In this document: piece by piece, positions 16,787-25,624 of the stretch
Layout: each line of letters starts with the position of its first letter
Numbering within the stretch: position 1 is the stretch's first letter
Assembly (NCBI GenBank): GCA_050258555.1
Contig: JBLMZA010000037.1
Span: 1-55,162, forward strand
Direction of reading: 5' to 3'
DNA length: 55,162 nt
From: CAISDA01 sp050258555
Lineage (GTDB): Bacteria > Bacteroidota > Ignavibacteria > UBA10030 > UBA8401
Notes under the pieces: generated by a model
Told to the model about the DNA's origin: nothing
Database searches by the model: none
What the model saw: only the letters and a program-made list of their open reading frames with translations
Translations under genes and position numbers: made by a program

Positions 16787-18535
16787 ATGGCGAGCACACA
16801 GACGGTCAGCGACGAACTGCATCTGCTCTTTAAGAATGCGATCGTGGATGAACAGCAGACGCGCGACGGAATCCCGACATACTGGATCTTCAAGGACCGG
16901 ATCTATGAGATCCTGGAATTTTTGAAGAACCGGATCAGTGAGCCCTTCCGCATGCTCTATGATCTCACGGCGATCGACGAGCGCGTGCGCAAGGAACCGG
17001 ACACGCTGCCGGCGCGGAAATTCACGCTGGTCTATCATCTCTTCAGCTATGACCGCAACGAGTTCATCCGCCTCAAGGTCCCGCTGCAGGAGGAGTACCC
17101 GTCCGTCCCCACGATCACGACGCTCTGGAAGATGGCCGACTGGTATGAGCGCGAAGTCTGGGACATGTTCGGCATCACATTCCAGGGCCGGACGCACCTG
17201 CGGCGCCTGCTCATGCCGCAGAGCTGGGTGGGGCATCCGCTGAGAAAGGAGCATCCGGCGCGCGCCACCGAAATGGGTCCCTACCAGCTGCCCGAGGAGA
17301 AGGAAGAAGCCGAGATGAGCGCGCTCCAGTTCAAGCCCGAGGAGTGGGGCCTTGCGCGCTCCGGGGCGGACACCGACTATATGTTCCTCAACCTGGGTCC
17401 ACAGCATCCGGGCACGCACGGCGTGCTGCGCCTCATCCTGCAATTGGACGGGGAGGAGATCGTCGATCTCGTTCCGGAAATCGGCTTCCATCACCGCGCG
17501 GCCGAAAAAATGGGCGAGCGCCAGACCTGGCACACCTATATCCCCTACACCGACAGGGTCGACTATCTGGGCGGCGTCATGAACAACCTGGCCTACTGCC
17601 AGACCGTGGAGATGCTCGGCGGCATCACCGTGCCCGACCGCGCGAAGGTCATCCGCGTCATGCTGTCCGAACTCTTCCGCATCTCGAACCACCTCGTCTG
17701 GTACGGCACGTTTGCCCAGGATGTCGGCGCCATGTCTCCCGTCTTCTACATGTTCAACGACCGCGAGCGGCTCTTCAAGATCGTCGAAGCCGTCTGCGGC
17801 GACCGCATGCATCCCAACTGGTTCAGAATCGGCGGCGTCGCGCAGGATCTTCCCACAGGATGGGAGAAGCTCGTGGCCGATTTCATTCCGTACATGCGCC
17901 GGCGCATGGATGATTACGACGAACTCGTGATGCAAAACAGCATCTTCAAGTCGCGCACGATCGGCGTGGGCGCCTACACGCGCGACGAGGCAATCGAATG
18001 GGGCGTGACCGGTCCGGGACTGCGCGCCACGGGATTCGAATGGGACTTCCGGAAGAAGCGGCCGTATTCGGGCTACGAGTGGTTCGAGTTCGAGATCCCG
18101 ACCGCCGTGCACGGCGACTGCTACGACCGGGGCGTGGTGCGCGTCGAAGAAATCCGGCAGAGTTTGCGCATCATCGAGCAGTGCATGAGGAACATGCCCG
18201 AGGGGCACTACAAATCGGATCATCCGCTGGCCACGCCGCCCAGGAAGGAACGGACGATGCATGATATCGAAACGCTCATCAATCACTTCCTCAATGTCAC
18301 CTGGGGCCCGGTGATACCGGCGGGCGAGGCGCTCTTTTCGATCGAGGCGGTCAAGGGCAACAACGGCTATTATCTCATCTCGGACGGGGGCACGATGTCC
18401 TATCGGACGCGCATCCGCACTCCCTCATTCCCGCACATGCAGATGGTGCCGTTGATCAGCCGCGGATCGACCGTCTCGGACCTCTTGGCGATTTTGGGCA
18501 GCGTCGATTTCGTGCTGTCGGATATCGACCGGTGA
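16787..18535 (+). CDS. nuoCD: fused NADH-quinone oxidoreductase subunits C and D
   Basis: This encodes 582 residues. Residues about 1-180 are NuoC (30 kDa subunit; WYEREVWDMFGITF and LRKEHPA), and about 195-582 are NuoD (49 kDa subunit; NLGPQHPGTHGVLR, EIGFHHRAAEKMGE and the C-terminal DFVLSDIDR). The two form the peripheral arm next to cluster N2 and help build the quinone site. The fusion is the arrangement known from E. coli and some other groups. The start has GGGGAGG about 13 bases upstream, and an out-of-frame ATG followed by eight A (16774-16784) lies in between, giving a 19-codon overlapping frame that may be incidental. Confidence 0.96.
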   Translation: MASTQTVSDELHLLFKNAIVDEQQTRDGIPTYWIFKDRIYEILEFLKNRISEPFRMLYDLTAIDERVRKEPDTLPARKFTLVYHLFSYDRNEFIRLKVPLQEEYPSVPTITTLWKMADWYEREVWDMFGITFQGRTHLRRLLMPQSWVGHPLRKEHPARATEMGPYQLPEEKEEAEMSALQFKPEEWGLARSGADTDYMFLNLGPQHPGTHGVLRLILQLDGEEIVDLVPEIGFHHRAAEKMGERQTWHTYIPYTDRVDYLGGVMNNLAYCQTVEMLGGITVPDRAKVIRVMLSELFRISNHLVWYGTFAQDVGAMSPVFYMFNDRERLFKIVEAVCGDRMHPNWFRIGGVAQDLPTGWEKLVADFIPYMRRRMDDYDELVMQNSIFKSRTIGVGAYTRDEAIEWGVTGPGLRATGFEWDFRKKRPYSGYEWFEFEIPTAVHGDCYDRGVVRVEEIRQSLRIIEQCMRNMPEGHYKSDHPLATPPRKERTMHDIETLINHFLNVTWGPVIPAGEALFSIEAVKGNNGYYLISDGGTMSYRTRIRTPSFPHMQMVPLISRGSTVSDLLAILGSVDFVLSDIDR

Positions 18536-18577
18536 CGCAGTCAATCACATTACAATAACGGACATAAAAATACCGCT

Positions 18578-19048
18578 ATGCTGAGTGCCGAAGAAAAGCA
18601 GGAAATGGACGAGGAGCTCCGCCATCATGAGCACAGGCAGGGAGCGTGCATCGAGGCGCTGAAGATCGTGCAGCGCAGCCGGGGCTGGGTATCGGATGAA
18701 TCCATCCGCGACATCGCCGACCATATCGGCATGCCGGCCGAGGAGCTGGACGGTGTGGCGACGTTTTACAATTCGATCTTCCGAAAGCCCGTCGGGCGCC
18801 ATGTGATCTACGTCTGCGAGAGCGTCACGTGCTGGATCAAAAATGTGGACTCGATCCGCGCGCAGCTCTCGGCGCGGCTCGGCATCGACTACGGCGGCAC
18901 GACCAAGGACAATCTCTTCACGCTCCTGCCCGTGCAGTGCCTCGGCACCTGCGATCATGCCCCGGCATTGATGGTCGACGGCGAGCTCTACCGGGATCTC
19001 ACGCCCGAGCGCATCGACGAGATCCTCGAGCGTTACAGAACCGCCTAG
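18578..19048 (+). CDS. nuoE: NADH-quinone oxidoreductase subunit E
   Basis: This encodes 156 residues of the 24 kDa subunit, a thioredoxin-like 2Fe-2S protein of the NADH dehydrogenase module. The ligands are C80 and C85 (VCESVTCW) and C121 and C125 (QCLGTCDHAP). The N-terminal helical bundle carries ALKIVQRSRGWVSDE and GVATFYNSIF. It follows nuoCD after 42 bases and has no strong Shine-Dalgarno motif. It works with NuoF, whose gene is next. Confidence 0.95.
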   Translation: MLSAEEKQEMDEELRHHEHRQGACIEALKIVQRSRGWVSDESIRDIADHIGMPAEELDGVATFYNSIFRKPVGRHVIYVCESVTCWIKNVDSIRAQLSARLGIDYGGTTKDNLFTLLPVQCLGTCDHAPALMVDGELYRDLTPERIDEILERYRTA

Positions 19049-19091
19049 GGACGCCGAACGAGAGACATACACACAACGAAAGCAAGAGGCG

Positions 19092-20411
19092 ATGGAATTT
19101 CCGCTCACACAGAATATCAGAACCGGCCGGGGGCCGCTCTCGCTCGAGGACTATCGGTCGGCCGGGGGCTATGAAGGCGCGCGCCGGGCGCTCGAAATGC
19201 AGCCGAAGGACGTCACCGCGCTTGTGAAGGATGCGAACCTTCTGGGCAGGGGCGGTGCGGGATTCAACACCGGCATGAAATGGAGCTTTGTGCCCATGGG
19301 CGACAAGGCGCCGCATCCGAAATATCTCGTGGCCAACGCCGATGAAATGGAGCCGGGCACGTTCAAAGACCGCCTCCTGATGGAAGAGGATCCGCATCTG
19401 CTCATCGAAGGCATGGTGATCGCCGCCCATGCCATCCAGGCGGATGTGGCCTACATCTTCATCCGCGGCGAATACACGCTCGCCATCGAGCGCCTGAAGC
19501 AGGCGATCAGGGAGGCCTACGAGGGCCGGTGCCTTGGAAAGAACATTCTCGGCACTTCCTTCTCGCTCGAATTCTTCCTCCATGCCAGCGCCGGGCGCTA
19601 CATCTGCGGCGAAGAGACCGGACTGTTGAATGCGCTCGAGGGCAAGCGCGCCAATCCGCGCGCCAAGCCGCCCTTTCCGCAGGTCTCGGGACTCTGGGGC
19701 AAGCCCACGATCGTGCAGAATGTGGAAACACTGTGCAATCTTCCGGGCATTCTGCGCAACGGCGCCGCATGGTACAAGTCGCTCAGCCTCACCTCCGATG
19801 CCGGCACGAAGCTCTACGGCGTTTCGGGCAAGGTGAAAAAGCCGGGCGCCTGGGAACTGCCCATGGGCACGCCCGTGCGCGAGCTTCTGGAAGTCCATGC
19901 CGGAGGCATGATGGACGGCCTCACATTCCGGGGACTATTGCCCGGAGGCGCCTCGACCGATTTTCTGGTGGCCGAGCATCTGGATACGCCCATGGATTTC
20001 ACCTCGATACAGAAGGCGGGCTCCCGGCTGGGCACCGGCACCATGATCGTGATGGACGACCAGACCTGTCCCGTCGGCATGGTGCACAATCTGATCAAAT
20101 TCTTCGCACAGGAATCCTGCGGATGGTGCACGCCCTGCCGCGAAGGGCTTCCCTGGGTCGAGCGCATCCTCCATGCGATCGAGCAGGGAAAAGGAGAGAT
20201 GGAGGATCTCGAGCTTCTCTCCGCCCATGCCTACAATCTCCGGCCGGGAAACACGTTCTGCGCGCTGGCGCCGGGAGCGGTCGAGCCGCTGCAAAGCGCG
20301 CTGAAATATTTCAGGGAGGATTTCGAGCGCCATATCAAAGACAGGCGCTGCGACTACCGGAAGTTCAGAGGCAACGGCAGCGCCGCGGCGCTGGCCTCGG
20401 CGCCGCTGTGA
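19092..20411 (+). CDS. nuoF: NADH-quinone oxidoreductase subunit F (NADH-binding)
   Basis: This encodes 439 residues of the 51 kDa subunit, which oxidises NADH with FMN and passes electrons to cluster N3. The nucleotide and flavin loops are seen in LLGRGGAGFNTGMKW and ICGEETGLLNALEG. The cluster cysteines are C343, C346 and C349 (ESCGWCTPCREG) and C390 (NTFCALAPG). The 5' leader contains a CA-rich stretch (19066-19077) and an AGAGGCG motif before the ATG. Length and motifs are normal for the family. Confidence 0.96.
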   Translation: MEFPLTQNIRTGRGPLSLEDYRSAGGYEGARRALEMQPKDVTALVKDANLLGRGGAGFNTGMKWSFVPMGDKAPHPKYLVANADEMEPGTFKDRLLMEEDPHLLIEGMVIAAHAIQADVAYIFIRGEYTLAIERLKQAIREAYEGRCLGKNILGTSFSLEFFLHASAGRYICGEETGLLNALEGKRANPRAKPPFPQVSGLWGKPTIVQNVETLCNLPGILRNGAAWYKSLSLTSDAGTKLYGVSGKVKKPGAWELPMGTPVRELLEVHAGGMMDGLTFRGLLPGGASTDFLVAEHLDTPMDFTSIQKAGSRLGTGTMIVMDDQTCPVGMVHNLIKFFAQESCGWCTPCREGLPWVERILHAIEQGKGEMEDLELLSAHAYNLRPGNTFCALAPGAVEPLQSALKYFREDFERHIKDRRCDYRKFRGNGSAAALASAPL

Positions 20412-20469
20412 CCATCTGGGGCGAATGAAGGACTCACATCACACGAAAAGCGGGAGAGGAATAAAAGGG

Positions 20470-23193
20470 ATGCCCAAAATCTTCATCGATGGAGTTCCGC
20501 ACGACGTCAAAGACGGAACGAACCTTCTTCAGGCGGTCTTATCGCTCGGATTCGATCTGCCGTATTTCTGCTGGCATCCGGCCATGCATTCCGTCGGCGC
20601 CTGCCGGCAGTGCGCCGTCAAGCAGTTCCGCGACGAGAAGGATACGCGCGGGCGCATCGTCATGGCCTGCATGACGCCGGCCTCGGACGGCACGCGCATC
20701 TCGATCGACGATGCGGAGGCGAAGGCCTTCCGCGCCAGCGTCATCGAATGGCTCATGACCAACCATCCGCACGACTGTCCCGTGTGCGACGAGGGAGGCG
20801 AGTGCCATCTTCAGGATATGACGCTCATGTCAGGGCACAACTATCGGCGCTTCCGCTTTCAGAAGCGCACGCACCGCAACCAGTATCTCGGCCCCTTCAT
20901 CAATCACGAGATGAACCGCTGCATCACCTGCTACCGCTGCGTGCGCTTCTATCACGACTATGCGGGAGGAGACGATCTGGCGGCCTTCGCCATCCGCAAC
21001 ATGGTGTATTTCGGGCGGCATGAGGACGGCGTGCTCGAGAATGAATTCTCCGGCAATCTGGTGGAAGTCTGCCCGACCGGCGTCTTCACCGACAAGACCT
21101 ATCAGAGCCACTACACGCGCAAATGGGATCTGCAGTCGTCGCCTTCGATCTGTCATCATTGTTCGCTCGGATGCAATATCACCCCGGGCGAGCGCTACGG
21201 CGTGCTGCGCCGGATACGCAACCGGTATCATTACGACATCAACGGGTATTTCCTGTGCGACCGCGGGCGGTTCGGCTATGACTTCGTCAACGCCGAGGAC
21301 CGCATACGGCGCGCCTCGGCGCGCGGCGCCTCCCCGGTCGGCAGCATCACGATGCTCTCAGAGACCGAGGCCCTCGAGCGCTTCAAGACGCTCATTGCCG
21401 CATCGAAGAACGTGGCCGTGATCGGTTCGCCGCGCGCCTCGCTCGAGACGAATTTTGCGGCAAAGACGCTGGCCGCATCCGGCACGTATTCCAACGGCAT
21501 GACGCGCCTGGAAAGCCGGCTCGTGAAGAAGATCGCATCCGTGATCGCCTCCGCGCCCGGGATGAATGCGACCCTGCACGATATTGAATCATCCGACTGC
21601 GTGATCGTGCTCGGCGAGGATCTGACGAACACCGCTCCGCGCATGGCGCTGTCGGTGCGCCAGGCCTCGAGAAGCCGCGTCATACACAATGCGGCCTCGC
21701 TCGGCATTCCCGTCTGGAACGATGCCGCGATCCGCCAGCTGGATCCGAACGGGAAGGGACCGGTTGTGATCGCCTCGGTCGCCTCGACGAAACTCGACGA
21801 CATCGCCGATCATGCGCTCACGCTCGCTCCGGATGAGATCGCGCGCTTCGGCTTTGCGCTTGCCCATGCGGCAGATCCGTCGGCTCCGGCGGTGAAGGAC
21901 CTCGGGGAGGAACATGCGCGGATGGTCGGGAGCGTCTCGTCGCTTCTTGGCCAATCCGCGCATCCTGTGGTGATTGCCGGCATCAGCCAGAGAAGCGAAG
22001 CCGTGATCGATGCCGCCGCAAATCTCGCACGCGCCCTTTCAGTGGCGGGAAAGGATGTGCATCTGGCATTTGCGCTTTCCGATGCCAATATGATGGGAGC
22101 GAGCTTCATCGAGGGTCTGGCGCTCGATGACCTGCTTCTGGAGGCTTCGGAGTCGAAGCCCGATCTGCTGGTGGTCTGCGAAAACGACATCGTCCGGCGC
22201 CTGGGCAGAGAGCGCGCCCTGGCGCTCATTCGTTCGGCCTCGCATGTCGTCGCGCTCGATCATTCGGAAACAGCCACGACTGCGATGGCCGAGCTCGTGC
22301 TGCCGGCCTCGGCCTTCGCCGAAGCTTCCGGCACGCTTGTGAACAACGAGGCGCGGGCGCAGAGATTTTTCAGCACGTTCCTGCCGGGCGACGACCTGAG
22401 GGAAAGCTGGAGGTGGATCGGAAGCGGACTCTCGGCGCGCGATCCGGAGCGCAAGCGCCTCTGGAACACGCTGGATGAAGTGATCAAGGCGATGGCCGAA
22501 TCCGTTCCGGGGCTTCGAAGGATTGCGGATGCGGCGCCGCTTTCCGATTTCAGGATCGAAGGCCTGAAGATCCCGCGCGAGACGCCGGGATTCAGCGGAC
22601 GCCAGGCGATGCTGGCCCACCGCACAATCCACGAGCCCAAGCCGCCGACGGATGTCGATTCGCCGCTGGCCTTCTCGATGGAAGGCTATCCGGGGCAGCC
22701 TCCGCCCTCGCTCACGCCCTATGTGTGGGCGCCGGGATGGAATTCCATCCAGGCCCTTTCGAAATATCAGACCGAAGCCGGCGGAGAGCTTGCCGGGGGA
22801 CCCGCAGGCGTACGGCTTCTCGAGGAGGAGGGCGCCACAGCGGCATCGGGCTATGCAGCATCGATTCCTCCGGGCGCGTCTTCCGGCGGGACATCGATGA
22901 CGACCGTGCTGCTCTATCATATCTTCGGAAGCGAAGAAGCAAGCGCGCGCGCTCCCGGCATCAAAGAGCGCACGCCAAGCATGTACTGCGGCATGAATGG
23001 GGACGATGCCAAAGCGCGCGGGCTTGAAGAGGGCGCCACGGTGACGCTTTCCTTCACGGACGGAAGGAAGGCCGCGCTTCCCATGCGCATCATCCCCGGG
23101 CTTCCATCCGGACTCATCGGCATTCCCTATGGACTGCCGGATAACACACTCGCGCTTGAAGAACCCGCGCGCGTCGATATCACAAAGGAGTGA
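20470..23193 (+). CDS. nuoG: NADH-quinone oxidoreductase subunit G
   Basis: This encodes 907 residues from ATG 20470 (a GGGAGAGGA motif lies just upstream; a start at 20425 would add 15 unlikely residues). The N-terminus has a 2Fe-2S domain (YFCWHPAMHSVGACRQC), then a His-Cys cluster region (CPVCDEGGECHLQD), a 4Fe-4S site (CITCYRCVRF) and a molybdopterin-oxidoreductase fold that begins at SICHHCSLGC. The C-terminal part, with FSMEGYPGQPP and WAPGWNSIQAL, matches the long E. coli-type NuoG, not the shorter alphaproteobacterial form. It relays electrons between NuoF and NuoI. This agrees with the nuoCD fusion in pointing to an E. coli-type complex. Confidence 0.95.
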   Translation: MPKIFIDGVPHDVKDGTNLLQAVLSLGFDLPYFCWHPAMHSVGACRQCAVKQFRDEKDTRGRIVMACMTPASDGTRISIDDAEAKAFRASVIEWLMTNHPHDCPVCDEGGECHLQDMTLMSGHNYRRFRFQKRTHRNQYLGPFINHEMNRCITCYRCVRFYHDYAGGDDLAAFAIRNMVYFGRHEDGVLENEFSGNLVEVCPTGVFTDKTYQSHYTRKWDLQSSPSICHHCSLGCNITPGERYGVLRRIRNRYHYDINGYFLCDRGRFGYDFVNAEDRIRRASARGASPVGSITMLSETEALERFKTLIAASKNVAVIGSPRASLETNFAAKTLAASGTYSNGMTRLESRLVKKIASVIASAPGMNATLHDIESSDCVIVLGEDLTNTAPRMALSVRQASRSRVIHNAASLGIPVWNDAAIRQLDPNGKGPVVIASVASTKLDDIADHALTLAPDEIARFGFALAHAADPSAPAVKDLGEEHARMVGSVSSLLGQSAHPVVIAGISQRSEAVIDAAANLARALSVAGKDVHLAFALSDANMMGASFIEGLALDDLLLEASESKPDLLVVCENDIVRRLGRERALALIRSASHVVALDHSETATTAMAELVLPASAFAEASGTLVNNEARAQRFFSTFLPGDDLRESWRWIGSGLSARDPERKRLWNTLDEVIKAMAESVPGLRRIADAAPLSDFRIEGLKIPRETPGFSGRQAMLAHRTIHEPKPPTDVDSPLAFSMEGYPGQPPPSLTPYVWAPGWNSIQALSKYQTEAGGELAGGPAGVRLLEEEGATAASGYAASIPPGASSGGTSMTTVLLYHIFGSEEASARAPGIKERTPSMYCGMNGDDAKARGLEEGATVTLSFTDGRKAALPMRIIPGLPSGLIGIPYGLPDNTLALEEPARVDITKE

Positions 23194-23203
23194 ATGATCC
23201 GTC

Positions 23204-24154
23204 ATGAATCTTCTTTCCATCATCGTGCCTCTGGGCGTGCTCTTCGGCGTGTTGACGATCGCCGCCGGACTCATCTGGCTTGAGCGCCGGCTGCTCGCCT
23301 TGTGGCAGGACCGCTACGGCCCGAACCGCGTCGGTCCCTTCGGATTGCTGCAGGTGCTTGCCGACATGGTGAAGATCTTCACCAAGGAGGACTGGGTGCC
23401 GCCCTTTGCCGACAAGCCCGTCTTTATCGTGGCGCCGACGGTGATCATGTTCAGCGTGCTGTTTTCGTTTGCCGTCATTCCGTTTGCCCCCGGCATCGTC
23501 GTGGCCGATATGAATGTGGCGCTCTTGTTCTTCTTCGCCATGTCCTCGCTCGGCGCCTACAGCGTCGTCCTGGCCGGGTGGTCGTCGAACAACAAGTATG
23601 CGCTCATCGGCGGACTCCGCGGCGCGGCGCAGATGCTGTCCTATGAGGTCTTCATGGGACTCTCGCTCATGGGCGTCGTGATACAGACCGGATCGTTCAG
23701 CCTCACCAGAATCGTCGAGGCGCAGAGTGCGCTCTGGAATGTCGTGCCGCAGTTTGCGGGATTCGTCATCTTCGTCATTGCAGGCCTTGCCGAGACGCAC
23801 CGGCTGCCGTTCGATCTTCCGGAAGCGGAAAGCGAGATCATCGCTGGATTTCATTCGGAATATTCGGGAATGAAGTTCGGCATGTTCTTCGTGGGCGAGT
23901 ATCTCGGCATCACGCTCATCTCGGCGATGATCGCCACGCTCTTCTTCGGCGGATGGACGGGGCCGTTCCTGCCGGGCATCGTCTGGTTTCTCGTCAAGAT
24001 GTTCGCGTTCATCAGCTTCTTCGTGCTCGTGCGCGCGACCCTGCCGCGTCCGCGCTACGACCAATTGATGGGATTCGGGTGGAAGATCATGCTGCCGCTG
24101 GCGCTGGCGAATCTGCTGGCGACCGGAGCGGTCGTATTGTCGATGCGGCATTGA
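23204..24154 (+). CDS. nuoH: NADH-quinone oxidoreductase subunit H
   Basis: This encodes 316 residues with eight or so membrane helices. The ND1/NuoH signatures are ERRLLALWQDRYGPNRVGP at the N-terminus, AETHRLPFDLPEAESEI in the quinone-access loop and RATLPRPRYDQLM near the end. It links the hydrophilic arm to the proton-pumping arm and forms part of the quinone channel. A GGAG motif precedes the start, which lies 10 bases after nuoG. The charged residues of the central loop are kept. Confidence 0.96.
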   Translation: MNLLSIIVPLGVLFGVLTIAAGLIWLERRLLALWQDRYGPNRVGPFGLLQVLADMVKIFTKEDWVPPFADKPVFIVAPTVIMFSVLFSFAVIPFAPGIVVADMNVALLFFFAMSSLGAYSVVLAGWSSNNKYALIGGLRGAAQMLSYEVFMGLSLMGVVIQTGSFSLTRIVEAQSALWNVVPQFAGFVIFVIAGLAETHRLPFDLPEAESEIIAGFHSEYSGMKFGMFFVGEYLGITLISAMIATLFFGGWTGPFLPGIVWFLVKMFAFISFFVLVRATLPRPRYDQLMGFGWKIMLPLALANLLATGAVVLSMRH

Positions 24155-24191
24155 AGTCCGTGATATGTAAAACACGATCGGAAGGTATCTT

Positions 24192-24707
24192 ATGTTGAGC
24201 AATATCAGAAGCATCTGGGAAGTGTTCAAGCACACATTCACGCCGGCAGTGACCGTCCAGTATCCCGATGAGAAGCCGTCGATCTCGCCGCGCTACCGCG
24301 GACGCATCATTCTCTCGCGCGATCCGGACGGCGCCGAGCGCTGCGTGGCCTGCTATTTGTGCGCGGCCGTCTGCCCGGTCGAATGCATCGCGCTGCAGGC
24401 CACCGAGGACGAGACCGGACGGCGCTATCCGGAATTTTTCCGGATCAATTTTTCGCGCTGCATCTTCTGCGGCTTCTGCGAAGATGCCTGTCCGACCTAT
24501 GCCATACAGCTCACGCCCGATTTCGAGATGGATGAGTACGCGCGGGCCAATCTTGTCTATGAAAAGGAAGACCTCCTGATCTCGGGCGAAGGGAAATATC
24601 ACGGCTACAATTTCTACCGCGTCGCCGGCATGGCAATCGGCGGCAAGGACAAGGGGGAGGCCGAACATGAGGACCCCCCGATCGATATACGCACATTGCT
24701 TCCATAA
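24192..24707 (+). CDS. nuoI: NADH-quinone oxidoreductase subunit I
   Basis: This encodes 171 residues with two ferredoxin-type 4Fe-4S motifs: CVACYLCAAVCPVEC and CIFCGFCEDACPTYA. These clusters (N6a and N6b) carry electrons from NuoG to NuoB. An amphipathic N-terminal helix (NIRSIWEVFKHTF) should lie along the membrane. It begins 37 bases after nuoH, after a GGAAGG motif. Length and motifs are as usual. Confidence 0.96.
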   Translation: MLSNIRSIWEVFKHTFTPAVTVQYPDEKPSISPRYRGRIILSRDPDGAERCVACYLCAAVCPVECIALQATEDETGRRYPEFFRINFSRCIFCGFCEDACPTYAIQLTPDFEMDEYARANLVYEKEDLLISGEGKYHGYNFYRVAGMAIGGKDKGEAEHEDPPIDIRTLLP

Positions 24708-24726
24708 CGGGAAGGCTCGGACGCCT

Positions 24727-25275
24727 ATGAATGCGGCATTCTTTTATATCGCCGGCGCCATCGCCGTGGCATCGACCGTCATGGTGATCACGCGGCTCAA
24801 TGCGGTGCACGCGCTGCTCTATCTGATCGTGTCGTTTTTCTCGATCGCAGTCGTGCTCTATACGCTCGGCGCGCCGTTTGTGGCCGCGCTCGAAGTGATC
24901 ATCTATGCCGGCGCGATCATGGTGCTCTTTGTCTTCGTGATCATGTTCTTCAATCTCGGACAGGCCTCGATCGCACAGGAGCGAGAATGGCTCGAGCCGT
25001 CGATGTGGATCGGTCCTAGTGTGCTTGCGCTGATTCTGCTTGCGGAGTTCATCTACATCGCCGTATCGGGCGGACCCGCCCGGTTGGGTGACGCGGCGCG
25101 CGCCCAAGCAGCCGTGCGGCCGAAGGAAGTGGGCATCTCGCTCTATACGACCTACCTGCTTGGCGTGGAGCTGGCCTCGATGCTGCTTCTGGCGGGGCTC
25201 GTGGGGGCGTATTACCTCGGACGAAAGAGCGACATGACCGCCGTGCGCCTGGCGCCGCGTGCGCGCCGGCGCTGA
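24727..25275 (+). CDS. nuoJ: NADH-quinone oxidoreductase subunit J
   Basis: This encodes 182 residues from ATG 24727 (the frame is open upstream to 24667 inside nuoI). There are five predicted membrane helices. The core motif ALEVIIYAGAIMVLFVFVIM contains the pi-bulge region of TM3, thought to act in coupling quinone reduction to proton movement. The C-terminal tail is basic (RLAPRARRR). It lies between nuoI and nuoK with short gaps. Confidence 0.95.
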   Translation: MNAAFFYIAGAIAVASTVMVITRLNAVHALLYLIVSFFSIAVVLYTLGAPFVAALEVIIYAGAIMVLFVFVIMFFNLGQASIAQEREWLEPSMWIGPSVLALILLAEFIYIAVSGGPARLGDAARAQAAVRPKEVGISLYTTYLLGVELASMLLLAGLVGAYYLGRKSDMTAVRLAPRARRR

Positions 25276-25303
25276 CCACACACACAAGAAAGGAATCGCC
25301 ATC

Positions 25304-25609
25304 ATGCCTGTGCCGATGGAACATGCGCTTATACTGGCGGGCATACTCTTCGTTCTGGGGGTTGCCGGAGTGCTCGTGCGGCGCAACATCATCTTCATCC
25401 TGCTTTCGGTCGAAGTGATGCTCAATGCGGCCGGCATCGCCTTCGTGGCCGCCGGCGCGCGCTGGGCGCAGCCGGACGGGCAGGCGATGTTCATCTTCAT
25501 CGTGACGACGGCCGCGGCCGAAGTCGCCGTGGGGCTTGCGCTCGTCATCCAGGTCTATCACCGGCTCAAGACGCTCGACGTCGATGCGGCCAGCACCATG
25601 AGAGGGTAA
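25304..25609 (+). CDS. nuoK: NADH-quinone oxidoreductase subunit K
   Basis: This encodes 101 residues with three helices. The conserved membrane glutamates of the E-channel are present in LLSVEVMLNAA and in TTAAAEVAVGLAL. The start ATG 25304 follows GAAAGGAA at good distance, with a (CA)n stretch (25276-25287) just before it. An in-frame ATG at 25316 is a less likely alternative. Length is normal. Confidence 0.95.
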   Translation: MPVPMEHALILAGILFVLGVAGVLVRRNIIFILLSVEVMLNAAGIAFVAAGARWAQPDGQAMFIFIVTTAAAEVAVGLALVIQVYHRLKTLDVDAASTMRG

Positions 25610-25624
25610 GAAGAAAGGAGCATC

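Noticed and set aside
16774..16833. 19-codon frame with an A8 run overlapping the nuoCD start
   Set aside because: The ATG directly abuts the Shine-Dalgarno motif, which is too close for good initiation. A leader-peptide or slippage role cannot be supported from one sequence.
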